Positions 33,369 through 41,070 of a DNA stretch of 54,692 nt are shown in pieces. The position numbers and the translations under genes were made by a program. The DNA comes from Bacillota bacterium (lineage in GTDB: Bacteria > Bacillota > Clostridia > Christensenellales > Pumilibacteraceae). The notes beneath the pieces are model-generated. The model saw only the letters and a list, made by a program, of their open reading frames with translations. It did not search any database and was not told the origin of the DNA. The first letter of the stretch is position 1. Each line of letters begins with the position of its first letter. The stretch is from positions 1-54,692 of the forward strand of contig WRDI01000001.1 of assembly GCA_009783515.1 (NCBI GenBank), written 5' to 3'.

Positions 33369-34361
33369 ATGAAGGAAAGGGTCTATAGGGCGGACGCAAA
33401 GCAGGCAAAGCTACCCGGGGAATTAAAGCCGCGGCGGTATTGGGAGCTTGATTTTTTGCGCGGGCTTTGCGTCATCCTGATGGTTATAGACCATTTTTGT
33501 TATTCCGCGTACGGTGTTTTGCCGCAAGTGAGGGATTTTTTCGGCAATCCGGGGTTTTGGTCGGGATTAAGTACAGCCGCCCTTGTATACTGGTACAACA
33601 ACGCGCGCTGGATTGCGCATTATGTCGTCATTTCGCTGTTTTTTATTCTCTGCGGCATATCCTGCACCCTTTCGCATAACAACGCGCTACGCGGGCTTAA
33701 GGCATTGGGGGCGGGGCTACTCATAACCGTGGCGACTTATCTTGCCGACAGGCTGATCGGCACGGGCGTAAGGATATACTTCGGCGTGGTTCACATGTTG
33801 GGGAGCGCGATGTTGCTTTTTGCCCTTTTTGACCTTGCGGGGTTTGGGCTCCAAAAGCTTGCGGGGCTTCTTTTTAAGGGGAAACGGGCGGCAAAAACTA
33901 TGACTTGGGTGCGGCGTCTGCTGCCCTGCTCGATTGGCGTAATAGGGCTGATTGTGTTTTTCGCGATACCGCTGGGACATTTCGGAAAAAACCCCGTGAG
34001 CCTGTGGATAAACGGCGAGCGGCTCGTAACTCAGCCACACACTTATCTTTTTATGGATTACGCGTATGACGGAAGCGCGGTCGCAAAGGCTTTTTTATCT
34101 ATTTTTCTAGAGCTGAAAAACGGCGGGATAGGCGGCGACGATTATTTCGGACTGATTCCCAACGCCCTGATGGTGTTTGTCGGCAGCGGTATAGGCACTC
34201 TCCTGTACGGTACGCGCGCGCGAAATTTTTTGCGCCCCCTGGACGGAAAGTGGAACAAACCCGTAAATTTTGTGGGACACTGGGCGCTGCTTGTGTATCT
34301 TTTGCACCAAGTGGTTATCGTGGTGTTTTTCTATGCCGCGGGGTGGGTGGCTTCGTTGTAA
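33369..34361 (+). CDS. Polytopic membrane protein, HGSNAT-like acetyltransferase domain (DUF1624)
   Basis: 330 residues from ATG 33369 with AAGGTGAT upstream. RYWELDFLRGLCVILMVIDH near 24-43 is the signature of the DUF1624/heparan-alpha-glucosaminide N-acetyltransferase catalytic domain: an Arg/Glu/Asp-rich first helix and the MVIDH histidine. About eight hydrophobic helices follow, with VHMLGSAMLL and NFVGHWALLVYLLHQ carrying further conserved His residues. In eukaryotes the family moves acetyl groups across a membrane; the bacterial substrate is unknown, possibly a cell-wall sugar. Confidence 0.78.
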   Translation: MKERVYRADAKQAKLPGELKPRRYWELDFLRGLCVILMVIDHFCYSAYGVLPQVRDFFGNPGFWSGLSTAALVYWYNNARWIAHYVVISLFFILCGISCTLSHNNALRGLKALGAGLLITVATYLADRLIGTGVRIYFGVVHMLGSAMLLFALFDLAGFGLQKLAGLLFKGKRAAKTMTWVRRLLPCSIGVIGLIVFFAIPLGHFGKNPVSLWINGERLVTQPHTYLFMDYAYDGSAVAKAFLSIFLELKNGGIGGDDYFGLIPNALMVFVGSGIGTLLYGTRARNFLRPLDGKWNKPVNFVGHWALLVYLLHQVVIVVFFYAAGWVASL

Positions 34362-34408
34362 TAGTGTGGAGGGTGGAGTTAAGGTAGTTTTTTAGTTCGT
34401 GTTTTTTC

Positions 34409-34489
34409 TTTGTCATCCTGAGCGCAGCGAAGGATCTCAACCTTTTTTTATTAGCGGAATAGATCCTTCGCTGCGCTCAGGATGACAAA
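34409..34489. repeat. Palindromic dispersed repeat, 29-bp perfect inverted repeat
   Basis: TCATCCTGAGCGCAGCGAAG (part of the arm 34409-34437) is repeated in reverse complement at 34461-34489 with a 23-nt loop. The same family recurs imperfectly at 41071-41152 and as one arm inside the P-type ATPase gene (3167-3196). T/A tracts flank the arms, so in RNA it would act as a terminator in both directions. Confidence 0.85.
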
Positions 34490-34501
34490 AAAACAAATTT
34501 G

Positions 34502-34545
34502 ACCTTCATTGAGCATTGCGCATTAAGCATTGCGCATTAAAAAAG
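34502..34545 (+). repeat. CATTGAGCATTGCGCATT array before the acyl-CoA ligase gene
   Basis: Several 9-10 nt units (CATTGAG, CATTGCG, CATTAAG, CATTGCG, CATTAAAAAAG), a partial copy of the intergenic element described at 38112-38230, in the same orientation relative to the downstream gene. Confidence 0.8.
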
Positions 34546-34571
34546 CAATATCGGAGACAAAAAAGCTGCAA

Positions 34572-36344
34572 ATGAGCATACTTTACGCCGAAATGAAAAA
34601 AGCCGCGGAAAAAAACGCGGACAAAGTCGCGATTGTTTTTTACGGCAAACGCTATAAGTTTGCGCGGGTTTTGAGCCTTGTCGAAAGGGCGGCTTTTGGA
34701 TTGAGTGATTTGGGCGTGAAAAAAGGAGATGTTGTGACCTTGTGCCTGCCCAATACCCCATCGGCTTTTGTCGCTTTTTACGCGCTTAACCGTCTTGGCG
34801 CGACGGTCAACCTTGTCCACCCTTTTATTTCGGCGGCGGGGCTATCCGAAAGCGTGAAAAAAACGGACAGCCGTCTTGTTATTGCCTACGATTTGTTTTT
34901 GCGGGACAAGGGAGAGGATTTGTCGGGCAAATTGGCGGAAGTGGGGCCGGACATAAAGGTGATTAAAAGCCGTAGCGACCATTTTATGGGGTTTTTCGCC
35001 AAGATCTATTTTGGGCAGTCGCAGAGGAAGAAGGGTGGGAAACGGGCGAAGCAAGAAACGAGGAAACAAAAATACCGAATCTTTGAATCTATTTTTAAAA
35101 ACGCCGAAATAACCGTCCCCGCTGTCCAAATCCCCAAAACAGACCCTGCTGTATACCTCCCCAGCGGCGGTACGTCGGGCGTCCCCAAAATAATATCCCA
35201 CCGCGCGGGCGCCTTCCACGAGTTATGCTGCCACGCGCAGTTTTTCCTGTCCGAGCCCTTGGAAACGTACACGGCGATGTACAGCGTGCTGCCCATTTTT
35301 CACGGCTTTGGGCTTTGCATGAACATGAATATGTGCGCGATGCTTGGCGCGAAAAACGTCATGAGCATAAAATTCGACCCAAAAAGCATGGCGAAGGCAA
35401 TCAAAAAAGAGCGGATAAACGTGATTATGGGCGTTCCCGCGATGTTCTCAAAATTATTGGAGTGTCCGCAATTTTTGAAAGCCGACTTAAGCAGTTTGAA
35501 AGAGTGTTTTGTCGGCGGTGACGCCGTGCCTAAAAAGCTGGTCGAGGATTTTAACGCGGCGCTGGCACGTGGGGGCAGTAAGGGGCGGCTGTATGTGGGG
35601 TATGGGCTGACCGAAACGGTGACGGTGTGTACTGTTAATTGTGGTACGTATCATAAGGACGGTTCGGTGGGTTATCCCCTGCCCGGAACGGAATTAGCGG
35701 TGGTAAAGGACGGTCGGCTCGTAAAGACAGGGGAAGTCGGCGAAATTTGCGTCAAAACCCCGCTTATGATGCTGTCGTATTTGGACGGCGCGGCGCATGA
35801 GAGCCCCGTGAGGAGGATAGAGGGGTCAGGGGTCAGGGGTCAGGGGTCAGAAATCGTAAGGTACGGCAACCCCGACGCACCTCCCGTAGGGCGGGGGCTT
35901 GCCCCCGCCGCGTTTGCCCCCGACGCACCGCAAAACGGCAACAACGACAGGTGGCTGTTCACGGGCGACCTTGGATATTTGGACGCGGACGGGTTTTTGT
36001 TCTTTAAACAGCGCATAAAAAACATGATAAAGGTCAGCGGCGTGCCCGTTTATCCCTCCGAGGTGGAAGAAGCGGTAGAATCTATCCCTTGGATTTTGCG
36101 CGCCGCCGCCGTTGGAATCCCAGACGAGAAGCTGGGCGAGGCGGTCAAGCTATACGTCGAGGCGCCTATCAGGGAACTGAAAAAGTTTTTTGAAAACCCC
36201 GCCGACCACGACGCGGTTAAAAAAATCATAACCGAGCAGTGCGAAAAAAAGCTTATCCGCTACGCCGTCCCGAAAGTAATAGAAATCAGAGAGTCCCTGC
36301 CGCTTAATTCAATCGGCAAGGTGGACAGGAAGAAGTTACAATGA
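34572..36344 (+). CDS. AMP-forming acyl-CoA ligase with an in-frame repeat insertion
   Basis: 590 residues from ATG 34572. Motifs of the adenylate-forming superfamily: YLPSGGTSGVPK (AMP-binding loop, near 193-204), YVGYGLTETV near 342-351, LFTGDLGYLDADGFLFFKQR near 459-478 and the catalytic-lysine end SIGKVDRKKL. It activates a carboxylic acid, probably a fatty acid, as an adenylate and transfers it to CoA or a carrier. Between LDGAA and RWLFTGDLG, where relatives have 10-15 residues, there are about 50: translated G-rich heptamers (EGSGVRGQGSE) and a GTAGGG palindrome (VGRGLAPAAF). The frame is kept, and the insert is in the surface loop before the hinge, so the enzyme may still work. Distance from GGAG to ATG is long (15 nt), so expression may be weak. 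Confidence 0.85.
   Translation: MSILYAEMKKAAEKNADKVAIVFYGKRYKFARVLSLVERAAFGLSDLGVKKGDVVTLCLPNTPSAFVAFYALNRLGATVNLVHPFISAAGLSESVKKTDSRLVIAYDLFLRDKGEDLSGKLAEVGPDIKVIKSRSDHFMGFFAKIYFGQSQRKKGGKRAKQETRKQKYRIFESIFKNAEITVPAVQIPKTDPAVYLPSGGTSGVPKIISHRAGAFHELCCHAQFFLSEPLETYTAMYSVLPIFHGFGLCMNMNMCAMLGAKNVMSIKFDPKSMAKAIKKERINVIMGVPAMFSKLLECPQFLKADLSSLKECFVGGDAVPKKLVEDFNAALARGGSKGRLYVGYGLTETVTVCTVNCGTYHKDGSVGYPLPGTELAVVKDGRLVKTGEVGEICVKTPLMMLSYLDGAAHESPVRRIEGSGVRGQGSEIVRYGNPDAPPVGRGLAPAAFAPDAPQNGNNDRWLFTGDLGYLDADGFLFFKQRIKNMIKVSGVPVYPSEVEEAVESIPWILRAAAVGIPDEKLGEAVKLYVEAPIRELKKFFENPADHDAVKKIITEQCEKKLIRYAVPKVIEIRESLPLNSIGKVDRKKLQ
35818..35912 (+). repeat. Two repeat elements inserted in frame in the acyl-CoA ligase
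   Basis: 35821-35848 is a tandem GGGGTCA heptamer array; 35884-35912 is the palindromic CGTAGGGCGGGGGCTTGCCC element, whose core is identical in reverse complement at 41175-41197. Confidence 0.85.
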
Positions 36345-36393
36345 GGAACTATGTACGGCGCATAGCGGTCAATGGTCGGTAAAATTTATGAGG

Positions 36394-36663
36394 TCAGTCC
36401 GTGTCGGCAGATACGAAACAACACGTAAACCGGCTCTCTACGCTTGCGCTTTCTTTATATTTCCCTATATCTCTGTCCCGCCGGAAAAGCAATTTGACAT
36501 ATCTTTGGCTGTTTTGATATATCGTACCGCCACAACTGCTGAGATAATTATCAACAAACTCCCGCGAGCTTTGCAGCGTCCAGCCGGAATCCTTGTACTT
36601 TTGAATGATTTCTTGCTTTCGCGAAAGCGCGACCCGTTTGCTTTTTGTTTCTATTCTTGTCAT
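36394..36663 (-). CDS. Hypothetical small protein, divergent from an XRE regulator
   Basis: 89 residues, not recognised. Basic N-terminus (MTRIETKSKRVALSRKQEII), a middle with WTLQSSREFVDNYLSSCGGT and YQNSQRYVKLLFRRDRD that looks like a compact alpha/beta fold. No clear Shine-Dalgarno. It faces the XRE gene across a region with two copies of a palindromic operator, so it is probably the regulator's target. Confidence 0.45.
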   Translation of the reverse strand: MTRIETKSKRVALSRKQEIIQKYKDSGWTLQSSREFVDNYLSSCGGTIYQNSQRYVKLLFRRDRDIGKYKESASVESRFTCCFVSADTD

Positions 36664-36702
36664 AGAATTACTTTTTTATTTTTTTTGGTAAAAATATTTT
36701 AC

Positions 36703-36718
36703 TCTAATTAAAATTAGA
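36703..36718. promoter_or_regulatory. Operator copy 1 for the XRE regulator
   Basis: TCTAATTAAAATTAGA, a 7+7 bp perfect palindrome around AA, between the divergent genes. Confidence 0.6.
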
Positions 36719-36739
36719 CGTCAAGCATTTTTTCACAAT

Positions 36740-36755
36740 TATAATTAAAATTAGA
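36740..36755. promoter_or_regulatory. Operator copy 2 for the XRE regulator
   Basis: TATAATTAAAATTAGA, matching copy 1 at 14 of 16 bases, 37 bp downstream and ending 3 bases before the XRE start codon, so a bound protein would block both promoter and translation start. Confidence 0.55.
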
Positions 36756-36758
36756 GGC

Positions 36759-37010
36759 ATGAACGAAAATACCCCTAAACAAAGTGTTTTAAAGCAGTAT
36801 GACGCGCGGCTTGTCGGCGAGCGGCTGAAGGAGCTGCGCGCGGAAAAAGGCGTCGGACAAAACAAATTAGCCGCCGATTTGTGTTTAAGCAACGCGAGTA
36901 TCAGCTATTGGGAAACGGGCAAGCAGGAGCCCTCCGCCTCCGCAATTTTTAAGCTGGCGCGATATTTCGGCGTCAGCGCGGATTACATTTTGGGGTTGAC
37001 GGAGTATTAA
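36759..37010 (+). CDS. XRE-family helix-turn-helix regulator
   Basis: 83 residues. RLKELRAEKGVGQNKLAADL followed by CLSNASISYWETGKQEPSAS is a complete XRE/Cro helix-turn-helix, with IFKLARYFGVSADYILGLTE as the closing helices. It has no separate sensor domain, so it probably acts as a plain repressor of itself and the divergent gene. The ATG has AGAGG only 1 nt before it and overlaps operator 2, hinting at a very short leader. Confidence 0.85.
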   Translation: MNENTPKQSVLKQYDARLVGERLKELRAEKGVGQNKLAADLCLSNASISYWETGKQEPSASAIFKLARYFGVSADYILGLTEY

Positions 37011-37016
37011 CAATGT

Positions 37017-37112
37017 GCAATGATAAATGCTCAATGCTCAATGACGGTCAATTTTAAAATGAAAAATTCAACAACGTAATTGCGCATTGAACACTGAGCA
37101 TTGAGCATTGCT
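37017..37112. repeat. CAATGCTCA-type element between convergent genes
   Basis: Two opposing arrays (CAATGTGCAATG...CTCAATG and GCGCATTGAACACTGAGCATTG) around ACGGTCAATTTT. Same family as 38112-38230. Confidence 0.75.
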
Positions 37113-37325
37113 TCAGCTTCCCTGCCAATTTTGCAGGCTTTTTTCGTTTTCGTCGTCGTCGGAATAATATTCAACCATAGTTTGGCGGGCGATGTTTTTA
37201 TACGGCGCGTTTTGTGTAACGCCGTCGTCCATTGCAAATTCCGCCGCTATCGGCGGTTTTTCCGCCCTTTGGTCGGGAGTTTGGTTATTACAGTTTGTCA
37301 GTTTTTTGTGTTTTGTGTTTTTCAT
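37113..37325 (-). CDS. Hypothetical small Asn/Asp-rich protein
   Basis: 70 residues, not recognised. AAGGAAA lies 6 nt before the ATG, which supports expression. The start is basic (MKNTKHKKLTNCNNQTPDQR) and the end acidic (EYYSDDDENEKSLQNWQGS), soluble, no signal peptide. In a spore-former such small polar proteins can be spore components, but nothing here proves that. Its stop lies at the edge of a CAATGCTCA array. Confidence 0.5.
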   Translation of the reverse strand: MKNTKHKKLTNCNNQTPDQRAEKPPIAAEFAMDDGVTQNAPYKNIARQTMVEYYSDDDENEKSLQNWQGS

Positions 37326-37382
37326 AATGATTTCCTTTTGTATTTTTAATGTTTTTTAAGGGCGGCTGTGTCAATGTTGTTT

Positions 37383-37497
37383 CCGTAGGGGCGACCACCG
37401 GTCGCCCGCAGGCGTATGTACACGCGCGCCGCACAGAGATTAAACGTTGGTGCAATTTCGCAGTTTTTACGCGGACGGCCGGTGGCCGCCCCTACGG
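37383..37497. repeat. 115-bp palindromic GTAGGGGCG repeat
   Basis: Ends are inverted: CCGTAGGGGCGACCACCGGT on the left, ACCGGCC...CGCCCCTACGG in complement on the right, with an internal unrelated centre. A second, more diverged copy is at 51053-51140. MITE-like, no coding capacity. Confidence 0.75.
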
Positions 37498-37555
37498 TTT
37501 GTTCTGAACAATATCTTCTGCGTAAGCCCAAATTTATATTCCTGCCCAAAGTCTA

Positions 37556-37584
37556 TTGACAAAAGTCGAAATTTGCGCTAAAAT
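37556..37584 (+). promoter_or_regulatory. Promoter of rplI
   Basis: TTGACA (37556-37561), 17-nt spacer, TAAAAT (37579-37584), about 65 nt before the start codon. Confidence 0.8.
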
Positions 37585-37654
37585 ATATAAAGAAGATCAA
37601 AAAACGTTCAAAATCACAAAAAAATATTCAAACACCGCGCAATGGAGAATATAT

Positions 37655-38098
37655 ATGAAAGTCATTCTTACGCAGGACGTAAAAGCACAGGGCAAAAAGG
37701 GCGAAATTGTCGACGTTAGCGACGGGTACGCCAAAAACTTTTTGCTTAAAAACAAGCTGGCAATACCCGTGTCAAACTCCGCGCTAAACGAGGTCAAGCA
37801 GGCGAAGGAGGCGGCACAGCACAAAAAAGACGTCGAAAAGGCGGAAGCCTTAGCCATTAAAAAGCGGCTGACCGAATCCGTCCTCATTCTGCCCATAAAG
37901 GTGAGCGAGAGGGGCAAAATATTCGGCTCCCTCACCTCGCAGATTATTGCGGATGGACTTAAAAAGCAGGGGATCGAACTTGACAAGCGCAAGATTGTCT
38001 TGGAAGAAAACATCAAGTTAGTGGGGCGTTATACGGTTTTGGTCAAGCTGTACCCGGAGGTGTCGGCGAAGGTGGAGATTGAGGTGGTTCCCCTGTAA
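37655..38098 (+). CDS. rplI: 50S ribosomal protein L9
   Basis: 147 residues, the normal length. MKVILTQDVKAQGKKGEIVD with SDGYAKNFLLKNKLA is the N-terminal rRNA-binding domain, a long charged connecting helix (VKQAKEAAQHKKDVEKAEAL) follows, and FGSLTSQIIADGLKKQGIEL with KVEIEVVPL is the C-terminal domain. Start chosen at 37655 with GGAG 7 nt upstream; the longer frame begins in the promoter. dnaB/dnaC, often beside rplI, is not here; a patatin gene follows after a repeat element. Confidence 0.97.
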   Translation: MKVILTQDVKAQGKKGEIVDVSDGYAKNFLLKNKLAIPVSNSALNEVKQAKEAAQHKKDVEKAEALAIKKRLTESVLILPIKVSERGKIFGSLTSQIIADGLKKQGIELDKRKIVLEENIKLVGRYTVLVKLYPEVSAKVEIEVVPL

Positions 38099-38111
38099 GA
38101 CAAAACACGGG

Positions 38112-38230
38112 GCAGAATGCGCAATGAAGGATAACTTTTAATAATGTGCCTTGAATATTCAGAATTGATACGCTCAAAAAAACGCAACCGACATTGCGCA
38201 CTGAGCATTGCGCATTGAGCATTAAAAAAG
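38112..38230 (+). repeat. Complete copy of the intergenic CATTGAGC element
   Basis: Fills the gap between rplI and the patatin gene. Order: GCAGAATGCGCAATGAAGGA, TTTTAATAATGTGCCTTGAA, CGCTCAAAAAAAC, ACCGACATTG, then a GCGCACTGAGCATTGCGCAT array ending in ATTAAAAAAGGA, which is the ribosome binding site of the next gene. The same order is seen in reverse complement at 52482-52621 and, more diverged, at 44392-44525; 48859-48954 is a shorter version. Confidence 0.85.
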
Positions 38231-38238
38231 GAACAAAA

Positions 38239-39048
38239 ATGGGTCTATTCCGAAAAATTGAACAAAAAAAGAAGGTGGGTCTGTGCCTTGGCGGCGGCGG
38301 GGCGCGGGGGTTTGCGCACGTCGGCGCGTTAAAGGCTCTTCGCGAGGAAGGGCTGCACTTTGACATGATAGCGGGTACCAGCGTGGGCAGTCTTATCGCC
38401 GGGCTTTTCGCTGCGGGAGTATCGCCCGATGAAATGGAGAAAATCGGAGACAGAATAGAGCTGAAGGACATACGGTCGGGGCTTATCACGCCCGGCGATC
38501 CTTTAAAAATCGGCTCGGTCGTACGCGGCATCGTGGGTGACAAAAGAATCGAGGAGCTGAATTTACCCCTATATATTGTGGCGGTGGATTTGGTTGAGGC
38601 GCGACAGGTTGTGTTTGACCGTGGGTTATTATACGAGGCGGTGAGCGCGTCCTGCGCGGTACCCGTGTTTTTCCGTCCTTTCATCAAGGGGAAGCTACAC
38701 CTTGTGGACGGCGGGCTCTTAAACAACATTCCCGCCGAAACCCTGCGCATGGTGGGCGCGGATTACGTCGTTACCGTGGACATCAATCCCACCCGCGGCG
38801 GCGGAACCGAGGGCGTGGGGCTTATGGACGTTGCAAAGGCGACTTTTTCGATTATGGCGGCAAGCGCGTCGCAAATGGGGCTTATCAATTCGGACGTCAT
38901 TATCGCGCCGGACTTAAGCGCGTTTAAGTCCACCAGCAAGGCGGGGTATTCGGACATGATCGAGTTGGGGTACAAGGCGGCGAAGGAGAAAATAGGGGAA
39001 ATCAAAACCCTCCTAGGAATAAAAGAAGAAAGAAAAAAGAAGAAATAG
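38239..39048 (+). CDS. Patatin-like phospholipase (RssA/NTE type)
   Basis: 269 residues from ATG 38239 (AAAAAAGGAAC upstream). Oxyanion motif GGGGARGFAHVG near 18-29, nucleophile elbow GTSVG with Ser48, and the catalytic Asp157 in VDGG: the complete Ser-Asp dyad. The family hydrolyses acyl ester bonds of lipids in the cytoplasm or at the inner membrane face. It has a very basic C-terminal end (KEERKKKK) that could bind membrane. The MBL gene follows after 16 bases, so the two are likely co-transcribed. Confidence 0.9.
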   Translation: MGLFRKIEQKKKVGLCLGGGGARGFAHVGALKALREEGLHFDMIAGTSVGSLIAGLFAAGVSPDEMEKIGDRIELKDIRSGLITPGDPLKIGSVVRGIVGDKRIEELNLPLYIVAVDLVEARQVVFDRGLLYEAVSASCAVPVFFRPFIKGKLHLVDGGLLNNIPAETLRMVGADYVVTVDINPTRGGGTEGVGLMDVAKATFSIMAASASQMGLINSDVIIAPDLSAFKSTSKAGYSDMIELGYKAAKEKIGEIKTLLGIKEERKKKK

Positions 39049-39064
39049 GCGGAGGAATAAACTT

Positions 39065-40858
39065 ATGGCAGACAAAAAACCGGACAACAACGCAGCGGAT
39101 AAGGCGAAAACTGTGTTATCAAGCGCGGCGAAAGCGGCTTTGACTGCGGCGACGGCAAAACCCAAAACAACGACAAAAAAGACGACGACCGCAAAAAAAA
39201 CGACGGCTGGCAATAAAACGACCGCCGCTAAAACGACAACCGCAAAAACAAACACGGCGACAAATATTATAACTGCGGCGGCAAAACAAACAACCGCCGC
39301 AAAACAGCCGTCTTCCTCGTCCGTGACAAATCAAGCAAGTACAAATCAAGCAAACGCGGCTAAAACCGCGGCGGTAGCGGCAACCGCAGTGACGGCAGTA
39401 ACGGCGGCAGCAGTAACGGCGGCGACGGTCTCTGCAAAAAAGTCAAAAAAATCAAAAACAGCAAAAAAGGCCAAGACAACAAAAACGACAAAGGCTTCGT
39501 CCGCTAAAAAACCCCCAAGCAAGAAAAAGAAAAACGGCAAGGCGATATTCAGCATTATTTTAATCGCCGTTTTGACCGTCGGGTTTTTGGGCGGGCTTAT
39601 CTTCTTTGAAAACACGATTGACGACGCGTTAAAGCTTAGAACGGTCGAATACTTTGTACCCGGCGACAAGGTGAGCATAGGTGCGCTTAATATCCATTTT
39701 ATCGACGTCGGACAGGCGGACGCTTGTTTGGTGGAGCTTCCCGACGGCAAAGTCATGCTTATCGACGCGGGAGAGGACAACAAAGACGTCCGAAACAAGC
39801 TTGACGACTATATGAAGCAGGTAAACGAGGCGCGAAAAACCGACGGGCGGCGGGAGATAACCTTTTTCGATTACGCCATTATCACGCACAGCGACCGCGA
39901 CCACGTCGGCTCTATGGCGCATATCCTAAAAACGTACCCCGTCGAGACGTTTTACAGGCCGAACGAAAAAGCAACCAGGGCAGGTTATGACGACCCTGCG
40001 GCAAACCCCGCGCTCATGGGGACAAAGCACGGGCTTTGGGGCGACGCGCACGGAGAGAAAGAAACTTTAATCTATATGAACGCCTTAAAGGCGGGGTACG
40101 AAAGCGCGAAGCTTAAAGAAGCGATAGTCACTAATCCCCACGACGACACCCAAAACTGCATAAAACCGGACATAGAGAAAATACCCGCGGACCACGAGCA
40201 TTATTACGAGGTCAACTTTTACGGTCCTTTCAAGTCAAAATACAACGACCCCAACAACTATTCGCCCACAATCATTATCGGGTACAAGGGGCGGCATATC
40301 GCGCTTAACGGCGACAGCATGGAGAACGACGGCAGCGCAAGCAGAACGGGCGGCGAAAGGGATTTTGCGGCGGAGGTGAACGGCGCGGAACCGGGCGACA
40401 GGTATTATGATTTAAAAGGCGATTTTTACGCCGACATAATCAAGCTGGGGCACCACGGCAGCAGCACAAGCAGCTGCGCGGAGTATTTGGCGATTGTGAC
40501 CGGAACTGCCGAGCAAAACGAAATAATCTACATAGTCATCAGCGTGAATACCGAGGCGGCGGCGAAAAACAAATGGGTTCACCCAAATCCCGAAGTTTTG
40601 GCAAGGATAGCGGCGCTGGGAATTTTGAATGAAAACGTGAAAAAGACCGACGTGGACGGCGATATATTTTTCGCGCTTACCCTATACGAAGGCGAAACTG
40701 AGGCTTGGGTTAGCGGCGTCCTGTTCAAAGTTACTTACCCCGTTTTGAGCGGAGTGATAAGGTACCGCAACATCGGTATTGCGGTGATCGTGGTGCTTTC
40801 GCTGATTCTTTTGCCCACGAGTTTGATTAAGAAGACGAAAAAGCGGGCGGGTATTTAG
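39065..40858 (+). CDS. Membrane-anchored MBL-fold hydrolase (ComEC/Rec2-like) with histone-H1-like tail
   Basis: 597 residues. Residues 1-158 are almost only Lys, Ala and Thr with KKTTTAKKTT-type repeats, like histone H1 or bacterial AlgP tails. A membrane helix (about 160-181) follows, then a metallo-beta-lactamase domain with VGQADACLVELPDGKVMLID near 217-236, the metal motif HSDRDH at 275-280 and LGHHGSS with His463-His464. A second helix (about 572-590) ends the protein. The MBL part resembles the external domain of ComEC and secreted Rec2-like hydrolases, for which phosphodiesterase or nuclease action is proposed. No competence genes are nearby. GGAGG lies 9 nt before the ATG. The stop TAG lies within TTTAGGGTTTAGGAG, a G-rich array. 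Confidence 0.85.
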   Translation: MADKKPDNNAADKAKTVLSSAAKAALTAATAKPKTTTKKTTTAKKTTAGNKTTAAKTTTAKTNTATNIITAAAKQTTAAKQPSSSSVTNQASTNQANAAKTAAVAATAVTAVTAAAVTAATVSAKKSKKSKTAKKAKTTKTTKASSAKKPPSKKKKNGKAIFSIILIAVLTVGFLGGLIFFENTIDDALKLRTVEYFVPGDKVSIGALNIHFIDVGQADACLVELPDGKVMLIDAGEDNKDVRNKLDDYMKQVNEARKTDGRREITFFDYAIITHSDRDHVGSMAHILKTYPVETFYRPNEKATRAGYDDPAANPALMGTKHGLWGDAHGEKETLIYMNALKAGYESAKLKEAIVTNPHDDTQNCIKPDIEKIPADHEHYYEVNFYGPFKSKYNDPNNYSPTIIIGYKGRHIALNGDSMENDGSASRTGGERDFAAEVNGAEPGDRYYDLKGDFYADIIKLGHHGSSTSSCAEYLAIVTGTAEQNEIIYIVISVNTEAAAKNKWVHPNPEVLARIAALGILNENVKKTDVDGDIFFALTLYEGETEAWVSGVLFKVTYPVLSGVIRYRNIGIAVIVVLSLILLPTSLIKKTKKRAGI

Positions 40859-41010
40859 GGTTTAGGAGTCTGTGGTCAGGGGCGGTCAGTTTTATTATAA
40901 AATTGCGCGAATTCGGCGCAAAACGGGCTCAAATATGACGAATAGCCCCGTTTTTTGCATTTTTCCGCACAAGTTTTGCCGTTTTTGCCAAAAATAATGA
41001 AAAAAAAGTA

Positions 41011-41038
41011 TTGAAAACGATGGAAAGTATGATATACT
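41011..41038 (+). promoter_or_regulatory. Promoter of the CNNM/CorC gene
   Basis: TTGAAA (41011-41016), 16-nt spacer, TATACT (41033-41038). The leader would be about 190 nt and include the two palindromes. Confidence 0.55.
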
Positions 41039-41070
41039 GATGATTGATAATGCATAATGCACAATCTTTT

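Noticed and set aside
37556-37654. Longer L9 start at 37556
   Set aside because: It would place the -35/-10 promoter inside the coding region; MKVILTQDV at 37655 with GGAG upstream is the conserved start.
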